This document shows positions 1-8,547 of a stretch of 64,000 nt of DNA, piece by piece (the first letter of the stretch is position 1; each line of letters starts with the position of its first letter). Origin of the DNA: ZC4RG30 sp963726085. GTDB taxonomy: Bacteria > Pseudomonadota > Gammaproteobacteria > Steroidobacterales > Steroidobacteraceae. Below the pieces are notes generated by a model. It ran no database searches. It was not told the origin of the DNA and was given only the letters and a program-made list of their open reading frames with translations. The stretch is from assembly GCA_963726085.1 (NCBI GenBank), contig CAVSAR010000002.1:1-64000 (forward strand), written 5' to 3'. Both the position numbers and the translations under genes were made by a program.

Positions 1-503
1 GGCCGCGGGCCCGCAGCATCTGCATCCTGCTTGCGCCGCTGGACCCACGCGCTGACGTCCTTCTGCCACTGCTTCACCGCAGCCTTCCAGGCCGCGGCGC
101 TTGCCCTGTCCTGCGGGTTGTCACCACAGTAGGCCAGCGAGATGCGGATCCCGGCGAAATCGGGGTCCGGCGGCGTGACTTCCGAGAGATTTGGTACCCG
201 CACTTGCATGGCGGTGGGGCCGTCCCAGCGTATGCGTGGCCAGTCATCGCGGGAGGCTGGCACCGGCATGATGAATACGCGCTTGTTGCGCGTCGGATCC
301 TTGGTGGAGGCGATGACCACGGTGATCCCGGCGGCAGCGCCGGTGGCAGTCGCGCAGACTTCCTCCTGCACATTGGCAACCCACTGGCCGTCCGGCGATG
401 GCGTGGCTTTGGTTTCCGAGCGGTCACACACGGGTTCTTCCGCGTGCACGGTTGCGGGCAGGATGGCGATGGCCAGCAACGCAAGGAGAACGTGTTTGCG
501 CAT
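1..503 (-). CDS. Secreted protein of unknown function (partial, runs off window)
   Basis: This open frame begins at an ATG at 503 and is still open at the window edge, so the C-terminus is missing. About 167 residues are visible. The first ~22 residues (MRKHVLLALLAIAILPATVHA) form a classical signal peptide with an AHA-type cleavage site. The mature part has Cys residues near its start and in an AYCGD segment, suggesting a periplasmic protein with disulfides, and ends here in a Lys/Gln/Trp-rich helix. The start lies 10 bp after the TIR-TPR gene stop, and an AGGAG ribosome site sits directly before the ATG, so the two are probably co-transcribed. I do not recognise the family. Confidence 0.7.
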   Translation of the reverse strand, partial: MRKHVLLALLAIAILPATVHAEEPVCDRSETKATPSPDGQWVANVQEEVCATATGAAAGITVVIASTKDPTRNKRVFIMPVPASRDDWPRIRWDGPTAMQVRVPNLSEVTPPDPDFAGIRISLAYCGDNPQDRASAAAWKAAVKQWQKDVSAWVQRRKQDADAAGPR

Positions 504-513
504 ACTCCTGCTC

Positions 514-2259
514 CTACGCTTGAATTGTGAGGTGGGCTTCGGCGTCGGCAACCAAGGCATTGAACCGTGGCATGTCGCGCAGGGGATCCAGGTCATTGTC
601 GTTGGCGATCCAGTGCAGCTGGGGCCGCGTCGGTGACTTCAATACGCGCGCCAGCTGGTCTAGCGCATCCTCGAGGTCGCCGTTCAGCACCAGCGCGCAG
701 ATCAGGTTCTGCTGCAGATTGGTATTGGCCGGGTCCAGCAGCACCGCGCGCGCTATGTATTCGCGCGCCCGCTCACGTTCGCCCATGAGGGCGAGAATCC
801 CCGCCCCGTGCCCCATCGCGGACCCATGCTCGGGCTCCTTCTCGCACAGCTGCTCGATGCGCTCGAAGGCGCGGCGGCAGGCATCGCGGGCGCCAGCTTC
901 GTCTCCCAGGCCCTGATAGCACTGGATGACCTGCGAGGCGGCCTGGTAATCGCTGTCCATAAGCGACGCCGCCTTTTCAAGGCAGCCAATGGCTTCCTGG
1001 AACCGCCGCGATCGAGAATAGGCGAAGCCGGCCGCGCGGTTGGCTTCGTAGGACTCCGGATCAAGCCTCAACGCCTCTTGGGCCTCGGCCACCGCCTGGC
1101 CGAGCTGGCCGCGCGATCGCAACACGTCAGCGCGCATGGCGTGGGCTTCCGGCAGCTCAGGGGCAAGCGCAATGGCACGTTCTGCAGCTTCGCCACCATC
1201 GTCGGCGCAGAGGCCGCGAAAATGCAGGCTGCGCTGCGCATAGGCCAGCAGGGCCCACGGGTGCGGGTAGGCAGGATCGATTTCGATGGCGCGGCGGCAG
1301 AGGCGAACCATCAGCTCGTCGTGGCGCTCATTGCCAGTGACATAGTATTGCCGGGCCATGAGATACAGTTCATAGGCCTGACTGTTGGTCGTGCCGCGGC
1401 GCTCGATGGCCTGCTTTTCCTCAGGCAATAGCTTCAGTTTCAGCGCCTTGACGATGGCCTGGGAGATTTCGTCCTGCAGCGCAAAGATGTCGGACAGGTT
1501 GCGGTCGTAACGTTCGGCCCAGACCTGCCCGCCTGTCGCCCCATCAATGAGCTGGGCCGTGACGCGTACCCGGTCGCCAGAGCGGCGCACGCTGCCCTCG
1601 AGCACATGGCTGACACCCAACTGGCGGGCCGCTTCCCGGACATCTACGTTGCGGTCCTTGTACGTAAACACCGTGTTGCGCGCCGCCACCCACAGCGCCG
1701 AGACCTTGCCCAGGTCCGTGATGATGTCTTCACTGATGCCATCGGACAGGTAAGCCTGTTCGCGCTCGCCGCTGTGGTTGGCGAAGGGCAGTACCGCCAC
1801 CGAGGGCTTGTTGGCAGGCGCGCGCGTGACCGGCGTCGGGCGTGCAGGAGAGCGCTTGCCTTTGCTGTCACCGCCGATGAATCTCCTGACATCATCGAGA
1901 AAACCCAGCCAGCCGCCGTCGGTCTCATCCCCTTGCCATCGGCTGAGATCAGCGGTGTGCGTGAGCTCAAACATGATTGGTCGCTCGCACGGCTCGATCA
2001 TGACGGGAACCAGGGTTCCCAACCGGTCCGCCAGCGTGGCTTCGGCGCGTACCCAGCGCGATTGCACGGACCTGGGTGACCACAGCACAACCACGGCCTT
2101 GGCATCGCGCAGCGCCGCCTCGGTCACCCGGTCGTAGGCCTCGCCGGCGCGCAATGCCGTGTCCCACCACACGTCCAGGCCTTGGCGCTGAAAGGCTTCA
2201 GCAAAGCGCCGCGCCGTGGCTTGGTCCCCGCGATTGTAGGAAAGGAATATATCCGGCAC
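514..2259 (-). CDS. TIR domain / TolB-like domain / TPR protein
   Basis: The 581-aa protein has three parts. Residues 1-120 are a TIR-type domain: it opens with DIFLSYNRGD, has a WWDTALRAGE loop, and a SRWVRAE segment whose Glu73 sits where NAD-cleaving TIR domains carry the catalytic Glu. Residues ~150-290 match the TolB-N/FlgO-like domain seen in CadC- and adenylate-cyclase-associated proteins (SVAVLPFANHS, SEDIITDLGK, YVLEGSVR-like LEGSVRRSGD). Residues ~290-580 are helical tetratricopeptide repeats with typical A-x8-P spacing. No signal peptide or membrane segment is seen, so it is probably cytoplasmic. The start is GTG, 3 bp after the GH105 fragment. The role is probably signalling or defence through NAD+ metabolism or a protein scaffold; enzymatic activity is inferred only from the aligned Glu. 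Confidence 0.8.
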   Translation of the reverse strand: MPDIFLSYNRGDQATARRFAEAFQRQGLDVWWDTALRAGEAYDRVTEAALRDAKAVVVLWSPRSVQSRWVRAEATLADRLGTLVPVMIEPCERPIMFELTHTADLSRWQGDETDGGWLGFLDDVRRFIGGDSKGKRSPARPTPVTRAPANKPSVAVLPFANHSGEREQAYLSDGISEDIITDLGKVSALWVAARNTVFTYKDRNVDVREAARQLGVSHVLEGSVRRSGDRVRVTAQLIDGATGGQVWAERYDRNLSDIFALQDEISQAIVKALKLKLLPEEKQAIERRGTTNSQAYELYLMARQYYVTGNERHDELMVRLCRRAIEIDPAYPHPWALLAYAQRSLHFRGLCADDGGEAAERAIALAPELPEAHAMRADVLRSRGQLGQAVAEAQEALRLDPESYEANRAAGFAYSRSRRFQEAIGCLEKAASLMDSDYQAASQVIQCYQGLGDEAGARDACRRAFERIEQLCEKEPEHGSAMGHGAGILALMGERERAREYIARAVLLDPANTNLQQNLICALVLNGDLEDALDQLARVLKSPTRPQLHWIANDNDLDPLRDMPRFNALVADAEAHLTIQA

Positions 2260-2262
2260 GTT

Positions 2263-2700
2263 CTAATTCCCGGGCCGGGCGGAATTCGCGTCCATGCGTT
2301 CGGTCGCAAACAGCATGGCCATGGCGCCACCCCGCGCATCCTCGCCGAGGATGGCGGCACGCTTGAGGTATTGATCCAGCGAGGTCATGCGCGCCGTGGA
2401 TTCGCAGACGTCGATGAAGGTGCCGGACGACGATGTGCGCGAATTGATCGCCAGCCACGCGCGATCAACGGCCTGCGTGTATTGGCGGCCGGTGAGCCAT
2501 CCATGCTTAAGGCCACGCTGCAGTGCAAAGCCAATCATTGCTGTGCCGGAGAATTCCGCATATGCACCGGGAAAGTCGACAACATTACGCCACAGGCCAT
2601 CTCGCGTCTGCAACGGCAGCAGCGCCGCCATCAGGCTGCGATAGCTCTGCAGAGCATGTGCGTAACCAGCAGTGTCGCGCGGCAGGTCCGAGAGGGTCAT
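2263..2700 (-). CDS. GH105/GH88-type hydrolase, C-terminal fragment in a shifted frame
   Basis: This 145-aa frame continues the (alpha/alpha)6-barrel of the upstream ORF. It reads TLSDLPRD, then DGLWRNVVDFPGAYAEFS, GTAMIGFALQRG, DVCEST and a closing GDARGGAMAMLFATE-like segment, all in the order seen in unsaturated-glucuronyl/rhamnogalacturonyl hydrolases. Its ATG at 2700 overlaps the TGA of the upstream part as ATGA, so it could be made by translational coupling. A 120-145 aa half barrel would not be expected to fold alone. By eye the full-length family reads GLAL-TLSDLP without a break, which fits a 2-bp insertion (AT) at the junction. It is either a recently split gene or a sequence error. 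Confidence 0.6.
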   Translation of the reverse strand: MTLSDLPRDTAGYAHALQSYRSLMAALLPLQTRDGLWRNVVDFPGAYAEFSGTAMIGFALQRGLKHGWLTGRQYTQAVDRAWLAINSRTSSSGTFIDVCESTARMTSLDQYLKRAAILGEDARGGAMAMLFATERMDANSARPGN

Positions 2701-3794
2701 AGCGCCAGGCCCAGCGCGGCGAATCCGTTGCCCCGGCCCCATGCCGCGTCGGTGGCGGGCTGGTGGCGATACAGCCCGTCCGGTCGCAGGTCGAGCTTCT
2801 GCATGAATCGCAGGTGCCGGTCGGCCATGTCGAAGTACCGGTGCTCGCCGGTCAGCGCACCGGCCTGCGCTTCGATCACGGTGCCCATGAACACAGAGTC
2901 GCTGAATTCACCATGGTAGGGCATGGCCTCGAGCATCTGCCCGGAGGCATCGAAGCCCAGGTCGGCTACCTTGCGCACGGCGGCGAGATAACGCGGATCG
3001 TTCGTACTGCGCGCCAGTTCGGTGAACACGATGTGGCCGGCCATCACCAGCGCACTGGGACGCGCGAGGCTGTCGCGGGTGCCATCGACCCAGGGTTCGA
3101 CGATGCGCCGCACATCCTCGACATCTCCCAGCCGCAGGCGCGCAATCAGCGCGATGGCGCCGATGTACAGGGGCTGATCGAAGTCATGGCCGTAGTGCAG
3201 CGCGAGTGCTTCGGCCAGCTGCCGCGGCGAGCGGGCGCGGCGCCGATCCAGCTCGGCGCGCGCTTCGGATTTGCCGATCGGCCCGAGCCGGGACACCCAA
3301 GTGCCTATGCCGGCCTCTGCAGACCAGCCCCGGGCAGGAATGCGTCCCATGTCGGCCACTGGCTGCGCACCCAGTGCCGCCGCCAGTCCGAAGTCATCAC
3401 CCACCACCAGCACCAGATCGGGCGCCTGGGCGCCAAGCCACCGCCACAGCACGTGCGACTCTGCATGTTCGCGATAGGCCACGCCCGTCGGCGGAAACTC
3501 CAGGGCAATGCCGTCGGGATTGGCCAGTGGCACCGCCAGCAACCGGATCTTGCGGTTGTGGACTTGCGAATAGGCGGTGACGGCCGCCCGCACGGTGGCG
3601 GTGCTGGCGTCATCCCCATGCAGGCCAGCGACCAGGACCACGGTGGGCGCGGACGTGGCGCCCGCCTCGACGCTGACCGCATCAATCCGGGCGCCGCTGC
3701 TGGCCAGCCCGATGTCGAAGACTTGTGCTGCGCGCGCAGGGTGTCCCAGCAGCGCGGCCGCAGCCAGCAAGACCCCGGCGATGCGCGCGATCAA
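2697..3794 (-). CDS. M14-peptidase-like domain fused to GH105-type hydrolase, N-terminal part
   Basis: The frame encodes 365 aa from a TTG at 3794; in-frame ATGs at 3848 and 3911 overlap the preceding gene. From the TTG the N-terminus (IARIAGVLLAAAALLGHPARAA) is a clean signal peptide, so the enzyme should be periplasmic. Residues ~30-165 resemble zinc carboxypeptidases of family M14: VVLVAGLHGDD occupies the HxxE position, PLANPDG follows, then ESHVLWRWL. The third zinc ligand is not evident (LVVGDD where a His is usual). Residues ~200-365 are the first half of a GH105/GH88 barrel ending in HQPATDAAWGRGNGFAALGLAL. The frame then stops at a TGA overlapping the start of the C-terminal fragment. 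It probably acted on uronate-containing oligosaccharides. Confidence 0.65.
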   Translation of the reverse strand: MIARIAGVLLAAAALLGHPARAAQVFDIGLASSGARIDAVSVEAGATSAPTVVLVAGLHGDDASTATVRAAVTAYSQVHNRKIRLLAVPLANPDGIALEFPPTGVAYREHAESHVLWRWLGAQAPDLVLVVGDDFGLAAALGAQPVADMGRIPARGWSAEAGIGTWVSRLGPIGKSEARAELDRRRARSPRQLAEALALHYGHDFDQPLYIGAIALIARLRLGDVEDVRRIVEPWVDGTRDSLARPSALVMAGHIVFTELARSTNDPRYLAAVRKVADLGFDASGQMLEAMPYHGEFSDSVFMGTVIEAQAGALTGEHRYFDMADRHLRFMQKLDLRPDGLYRHQPATDAAWGRGNGFAALGLAL

Positions 3795-3807
3795 CCAGCG
3801 CTCGCGT

Positions 3808-4422
3808 TCAGGGCGCGGCGGCAGCAGCCGGCTCTGGCACTTGGGCATCCTTCGGCGGTTTAAGTCCAAACACCTTGCGGCGCGTGGCTTCGTAGCGTTG
3901 CCCCAGCTCATAGCGTTGTCGCAACATCTCCACCAGCTCGGGGTTGCGGGTCACGACATCCCTGATGTTCTGCTGATATTCCTTGCGGCGCGCTTCGATC
4001 ACGACGGTTGCCGGTTCTGGCGGCATCCATGGCTGTACGCCTCCGGCTCCATCCTGCATTTTCTGCATGGCGATGAGATGGTCATGCCCCTCGCGTTCGA
4101 ACGCCTTGTCCTGATACACGGCGCGGCAATAGCGACGTTTCACGTTCGTGCCGATGCGAACCTCAACCTGGCAGTGCGTGTCGAAATCGTGGTTGGGGTT
4201 GAGCTGGTTATAGCGCTCGTAGAATTTATCCTCGATCAGCACCATCTGCTGCCTGAGGTGATCGAGCTGCGAGCGGCTGGCTTCGACCAGCACTTCATCC
4301 AGGGGGTCGGTCTGTTCAGTGGCAGCCGAAACGGCCGCGCCTGGTGCCAGGGATGCGAGTACCAGGCAAAGCAATGCCGCATCGCGAAGGGTCAGTCTCT
4401 TAACCTGTCTGTATTGGTGCAT
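3808..4422 (-). CDS. Conserved-type secreted protein of unknown function
   Basis: A 204-aa protein. Residues 1-33 are a signal peptide (basic start, LLCLVLASLAPGAAVSA). The mature chain begins with an acidic ELV-like stretch (TDPLDEVLVEASRSQLDHLR) predicted as an amphipathic helix, then KFYERYNQLN and a Cys pair (DTHCQVEVR, RRYCRAVYQ) likely to form a disulfide in the periplasm. A second charged helix (EARRKEYQQNIRDVV) precedes a Pro/Ala-rich tail. It heads the minus-strand group with the GH105-like and TIR-TPR genes; the next start is about 13 bp beyond its stop. No Shine-Dalgarno sequence is obvious before the ATG. I do not assign a function. Confidence 0.7.
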   Translation of the reverse strand: MHQYRQVKRLTLRDAALLCLVLASLAPGAAVSAATEQTDPLDEVLVEASRSQLDHLRQQMVLIEDKFYERYNQLNPNHDFDTHCQVEVRIGTNVKRRYCRAVYQDKAFEREGHDHLIAMQKMQDGAGGVQPWMPPEPATVVIEARRKEYQQNIRDVVTRNPELVEMLRQRYELGQRYEATRRKVFGLKPPKDAQVPEPAAAAAP

Positions 4423-4553
4423 TTGAGCAAAAACATCCCACAGTCGTTGGCGCCTTGCAAGAAGGGAGTGGCGATTGTTTGATCAGGCCCCTGCGGGGCC
4501 ATTGCCTTATGCGAGAATCCGCGCATGCGCGAACTAAAAGGCCCGGCTGCGGT

Positions 4554-5792
4554 ATGAGTGATCGTCAACGGCACTGGCTGCGCACCACCGCGCTCGTGGT
4601 CTTGGCGCTGCTGGCCATATTTCTGATCCTGACGCTGAGCCGTTCACCTGAGATCGCGGTGTCGCACCCCCCCAGTTCCGTGGAGGTGGATACGGCGCGC
4701 CGGGTATACGGCCGGGTCCGCGCGGCCCAGGTGCAGCCGGGGCGGCACCGGATCGATGCGACCTGGAAAGAGCTCAGCGCGGTCACGGAATTGGGTGGCC
4801 GGGCCCTTGGCATCGAGCGTATGGCCATTGTTCACGATGGCGACAGTGGCCGCGTGGCTGCCAGTGTGCCGTTGCCGCTGGGCTTTTGGCTCAACGGCCG
4901 AGCCTACCTGCAGGCCGATGCCCAAAATAACCTGCGCATATCGGGAAGGATAGGGTACCTGCCTATTCCTTCATTGCTGGTGCACGGCTTCATTGGCCTG
5001 TTGCGCCAGGTATTGCGTGTTCGCGGTGCCGATTTTCCGCCCCTGGGTCAGATGGTGAACCAGTTTGAAGTCAGCGGGACGGGCCTGGCCGCGCTGGTCG
5101 ACATGCCGCGCAAGTCGCGTTTCTTCAGCACCATGAGTGGCCTGCGCGCCGGCAACATCGACCCGGAGCGTGTCGCGACGCGTTATTGCCAGTTGGTCAA
5201 ACAGCAGAAGGCCGAGCCCACTCGCGACTTTGCGGTGCTGGTGAGTCGTGCCTTCAAGGCCGGCGATGGCAGTGTCGCGGAAAATCGAGCCACGTTTGTG
5301 GCGCTGTCCATGCTGGTCGCCGAACTCGATGTCGGGTCGCTGCCCGCGGGTTCCGAGGCGATCGTCAAGCGCTGCGGAAAATTTCCCGGCACTGTCCTGC
5401 TGCTGGGCAGGAGTGACAGTCCCATGCACTGGTCGGTCTCGGCCGCCTTGACTGCGACCTACGGATCGCAGGCTTCCATTTCGCTGGGCATCTGGAAAGA
5501 GGTGTCCGACAGCGGCGCCGGGGGGTCGGGATTTTCACTGATTGATCTGGCTGCGGACCGGTCCGGCACTTTCGTTGCCCTGCACGCCACCGAAGACGAC
5601 CAGGCCGCTTCGGTCAGGCAGTGGCTGGCCGACGCGAGCCAGGCCGACTTGTTGCCGGTCAGTGCCCTGGCGCTTGCCGAGGGGATGACCGAAGCGGAGT
5701 TCAATTCGCGCTATACCAGCACGGACAGCAGAGAATTCGCGTTGTCGGTGCAACGCATCGACGCTACATTGGCGGTGTTGCGCCGTTACTAG
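4554..5792 (+). CDS. Membrane-anchored protein of unknown function
   Basis: A 412-aa protein when started at the ATG at 4554; an upstream in-frame ATG at 4455 gives an implausible Cys/Arg-rich extension. Residues ~9-28 (LRTTALVVLALLAIFLILTL) are one transmembrane anchor, leaving a large periplasmic domain. The rest is mixed alpha/beta with no motif I recognise. It includes VPLPLGFWLNGRAYLQ, a hydrophobic GFIGLLRQVLRVRG segment and two Cys (RYCQLVKQ, VKRCGKFPG) ~90 residues apart that could form a disulfide. It is followed after 18 bp by an NTF2-like lipoprotein gene, so the two may form an envelope-protein operon. Confidence 0.65.
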   Translation: MSDRQRHWLRTTALVVLALLAIFLILTLSRSPEIAVSHPPSSVEVDTARRVYGRVRAAQVQPGRHRIDATWKELSAVTELGGRALGIERMAIVHDGDSGRVAASVPLPLGFWLNGRAYLQADAQNNLRISGRIGYLPIPSLLVHGFIGLLRQVLRVRGADFPPLGQMVNQFEVSGTGLAALVDMPRKSRFFSTMSGLRAGNIDPERVATRYCQLVKQQKAEPTRDFAVLVSRAFKAGDGSVAENRATFVALSMLVAELDVGSLPAGSEAIVKRCGKFPGTVLLLGRSDSPMHWSVSAALTATYGSQASISLGIWKEVSDSGAGGSGFSLIDLAADRSGTFVALHATEDDQAASVRQWLADASQADLLPVSALALAEGMTEAEFNSRYTSTDSREFALSVQRIDATLAVLRRY

Positions 5793-5810
5793 GTGGATCC
5801 GGGGGTTGCC

Positions 5811-6500
5811 ATGAGAACATCGTATGCGGTGCTGGCCTGTGTCTTGATGCTCGCCGGCTGTGCACCGGGCAAGGGCCCCGATGCCAACCTGGCTGCCGAA
5901 CTCGCCACGCTGAAATCGCAGGTCGCGCAATTGCAGAGCCAGGCACAGGCCGCGACTGACTGGACTGCCGTTGCAAATCTGCAGGCCACTTACGGTTATT
6001 ACGTCGACAAGATGCACTGGGACGACGCCGCCGACCTGTTCGCAAAGGACGCCACGCTGGAAATCGCCGGGCGCGGGCTGTTCAAGGGGCAGGACCGGAT
6101 CCGCACCTATTTGCATGCGCTGGGGGAGCTTAAGTACGGCACGCTCTTCAACCACATGCAGTTGCAGCCCGTGATCCACATTGCACCGGACGGCAAGTCC
6201 GCGCAGGCACGGTGGCGCGCGTTCATCCAGGTTGCACACCTGGGCAAGGAGGCGCGCTGGGGCGAGGCCACCTACGAAAACGCCTACGTGAAGGAGGATG
6301 GGGTCTGGAAGATCAGCGCGCTGCACGGCTACATCACGTACTACGTGGAATTCGACAAGGGCTGGAACAAGGGTGGCGTGGCATTGCCGCAGAAGCTGGG
6401 CAGCCTCGAACCGGATGCACCGCCGACGGTGAAGTACGGCGCCTTTCCTGAAGTCTTCGTGCCTCCCTATCATTACAAGAACCCGGTGTCCGGGAAATGA
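5811..6500 (+). CDS. NTF2/SnoaL-like lipoprotein
   Basis: A 229-aa protein with a lipoprotein signal (LACVLMLAGC, lipobox LAGC, lipidated Cys ~18). A short coiled coil follows (LAAELATLKSQVAQLQSQ). The body from about residue 50 is a SnoaL_4-type NTF2 fold: WTAVANLQATYGYYVDKMHW, DLFAKDATLEIAGRG, GQDRIRTYL, and a closing VWKISALHGY. This fold occurs in polyketide cyclases, dehydratases and ring-hydroxylating dioxygenase small subunits, but also as a plain binding domain. Being a lipoprotein with a coiled coil, it may serve as an envelope-attached binding protein. The start at 5811 was chosen because it directly precedes the signal sequence. Confidence 0.8.
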   Translation: MRTSYAVLACVLMLAGCAPGKGPDANLAAELATLKSQVAQLQSQAQAATDWTAVANLQATYGYYVDKMHWDDAADLFAKDATLEIAGRGLFKGQDRIRTYLHALGELKYGTLFNHMQLQPVIHIAPDGKSAQARWRAFIQVAHLGKEARWGEATYENAYVKEDGVWKISALHGYITYYVEFDKGWNKGGVALPQKLGSLEPDAPPTVKYGAFPEVFVPPYHYKNPVSGK

Positions 6501-6898
6501 CGGCGACCACGACGGAAACCGCCTGACTTGCGCCAATGACCGTGCAGGCGCCGTGTGTCGATGGCCAGGCGCCCGATCATTTGCGGTGCGAGCGTCGCTC
6601 TGGCTCGCCATGCCGACTGTTTGCGCTGCGGGCCGTGGCGGCCGGGCAATCTCGGCTGGCGCACTCCTGGCCCTCTGTGCGCCCAGCAATGTTCTTGGTG
6701 TAGTTGGCTGCCATGGATTAGAGTGTTGCGCTAACCGGAGCCACCAAGAATCCCGGATGGAGGGGCAAATGTCAGCGGTTATCATTGTGCAACGTGACCG
6801 CGCTTTGTTCGCCGCCATGGCAGTCGCGGCACGGGTGGTGTTCGTGGGCGTTGCGCCCAGTTTCTTGCTCGCCGCAGCGAGCTGAGGATTTACCGGTC
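6501..6898. other. Intergenic region with no supported gene
   Basis: About 400 bp between the NTF2-like lipoprotein gene and the phosphate-transport pair. A short open frame (6553-6885) has Cys/Ala/Gly-rich content and no recognisable start signal, so I leave it out. A TATCAT hexamer at 6780-6785 could be a -10 element, but no matching -35 is seen. The end of the region (GCTGAGGATTTACCGGTC) supplies a GAGG ribosome site for the downstream ATG at 6899. No terminator hairpin with a T-run was found. Confidence 0.4.
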
Positions 6899-7540
6899 AT
6901 GGGTCTGATGGCTAATCTGGTGCCGCGCGAAGGCCGGTTCTTCGTCTACTTCAACGAGCATGCGGCGCGTATTGCCCAGGGCAGCCAGGAGCTGGTGCTG
7001 CTGCTCAGCGAGTACGCCGACGTGGGCGCCCGGGCCGGGCGCATTGATCGCATCAACACGTTGGAGCATGAGGCCGATCGGATAACCCATGACACCGCGG
7101 CACTGCTGCATACCATTTTCGTCACGCCACTGGACCGGGACGACATCCATCGGCTGATCTCGCGGATGGACGACGTCCTGGACCTGATGCAGGACTCGGC
7201 CGAGTCACTGACGCTCTACGACGTCCAGGCTGTGACCAGCCACACCGTGGAGCTGGCAGCGCTGCTGCAGCATGGCTGTGAGCGGCTGCAGGCAGCCGTC
7301 GGGCTGCTGAGTGACATGAAGAATGCGCCCGAGATCCTGCGTCACTGCCGCGACATTGACATCATGGAATCACGTGCCGATCGAGTGATGCGCACCGCCA
7401 TCTCGAAGCTGTTCCGAGAGGAGTCCGACACCAGGCAGCTGATCAAGATGAAGGCCATCTACGAACTGCTGGAAGCGGCAACGGATCGCTGCCAGGACGT
7501 GGCCGACGTGATCGAAAGCATCATGTTGCAGAACGCCTGA
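6899..7540 (+). CDS. DUF47/PhoU-like PiT accessory protein
   Basis: A 213-aa all-helical protein of the DUF47 (TIGR00153, PhoU-related) family. Visible family features are LVPREGRFFVYFNEHA at the start, the EHEADRITHD metal/helix motif, FVTPLDRDDIHRLISRMDDVLD, and a second E-x3-D pair (IMESRADRVMRTA). In this family it accompanies a low-affinity phosphate permease and is thought to modulate it. The permease gene begins 2 bp after this stop, giving a tight two-gene operon. The start is the ATG at 6899, preceded by GAGG. Confidence 0.92.
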   Translation: MGLMANLVPREGRFFVYFNEHAARIAQGSQELVLLLSEYADVGARAGRIDRINTLEHEADRITHDTAALLHTIFVTPLDRDDIHRLISRMDDVLDLMQDSAESLTLYDVQAVTSHTVELAALLQHGCERLQAAVGLLSDMKNAPEILRHCRDIDIMESRADRVMRTAISKLFREESDTRQLIKMKAIYELLEAATDRCQDVADVIESIMLQNA

Positions 7541-7542
7541 CC

Positions 7543-8547
7543 ATGCAGCTCAATGCCGCGTTCGCGACACTGGCACTGCTGGTGCTGCTGGCGCTGGCGT
7601 TCGACTTCATGAATGGGTTCCACGATGCGGCCAATTCCATCGCCACGGTCGTGTCGACGCGCGTCCTCAAGCCCTACCAGGCCGTGGTCTGGGCCGCGTT
7701 TTTCAATTTCGTGGCCATGTGGCTGTTTGAGCCCAAGGTAGCCGCGACCATAGGCAAGGGCATCGTGTCGCCGGGGGTGGTCGACAACGCACTGATTTTC
7801 GGGGCGCTGATCGGCGCCATCACCTGGAACGTGGTCACCTGGTACTACGGCATCCCATCCAGTTCCTCGCATGCCCTGATCGGCGGCCTCATCGGCGCGG
7901 CCATGGCCAAGGCTGGTTTTGCGCCACTGCAGGCCCCAGGCATCATCCGCACGGCTGTGTTCATCGTGGTGTCGCCGCTGCTGGGCATGTTCATCGGTGG
8001 ACTGTTGATGCTGCTGATCAGCTGGACCTGTTTTCGCATCGCCCCTGCGCGGCTGGATCGCTGGTTCCGGCGCACCCAGCTGGTCTCGAGCGCGCTGTAC
8101 AGCATCGGCCACGGCAGCAACGACGCGCAGAAAACCATGGGCGTCATCTGGTTGCTGCTGATGTCGCGTGGGCTGGCATCGCCCGATCATCTGCCGACGT
8201 GGATCATCGTCAGCTGCTTCATCGCGATAGCCCTTGGCACCCTGTTCGGCGGCTGGCGCATCATCCGTACCATGGGGCAGAAGCTGACACGCTTGACCCC
8301 GGCCAGTGGCACAGCGGCCTCCCTGGGCGGGGCAATTACGCTGTTCATCGCTTCCGGATTTGGCATTCCGGTGTCCACCACGCATACAATCACCGGCGCC
8401 ATCCTGGGTACCGGGGCCGTGCAGAATCCGGCGCGGGTCCGGTGGGGACTGGCGACCAATCTGGTTTACGCGTGGATACTCACCATCCCCGCTTCGGCAT
8501 TGGTGGCCGCGATTGCCTATTACGTGGGCCGGAGTTTTATTCAATGA
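7543..8547 (+). CDS. pit: PiT-family inorganic phosphate transporter
   Basis: A 334-aa inner-membrane permease with about ten hydrophobic segments. It carries both duplicated PiT signatures: the N-terminal GFHDAANSIATVVSTR with the GIPSSSSHALIGG segment, and the C-terminal HGSNDAQKTMG with GIPVSTTHTITGAILG. The family couples phosphate (often as a metal-phosphate complex) to proton or sodium symport. Being 334 aa it is the short bacterial form. It follows the DUF47 gene by 2 bp, and its TGA overlaps the ATG of the next gene as ATGA. Confidence 0.93.
   Translation: MQLNAAFATLALLVLLALAFDFMNGFHDAANSIATVVSTRVLKPYQAVVWAAFFNFVAMWLFEPKVAATIGKGIVSPGVVDNALIFGALIGAITWNVVTWYYGIPSSSSHALIGGLIGAAMAKAGFAPLQAPGIIRTAVFIVVSPLLGMFIGGLLMLLISWTCFRIAPARLDRWFRRTQLVSSALYSIGHGSNDAQKTMGVIWLLLMSRGLASPDHLPTWIIVSCFIAIALGTLFGGWRIIRTMGQKLTRLTPASGTAASLGGAITLFIASGFGIPVSTTHTITGAILGTGAVQNPARVRWGLATNLVYAWILTIPASALVAAIAYYVGRSFIQ

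Noticed and set aside
5535..6818. Long minus-strand open frame across the lipoprotein gene and the adjacent gap
   Set aside because: It covers the clear NTF2-like lipoprotein gene on the other strand and shows no protein family features.
6553..6885. Open frame in the gap before the DUF47 gene
   Set aside because: No ribosome site, odd Cys/Ala/Gly-rich composition and no similarity recognised; treated as non-coding.
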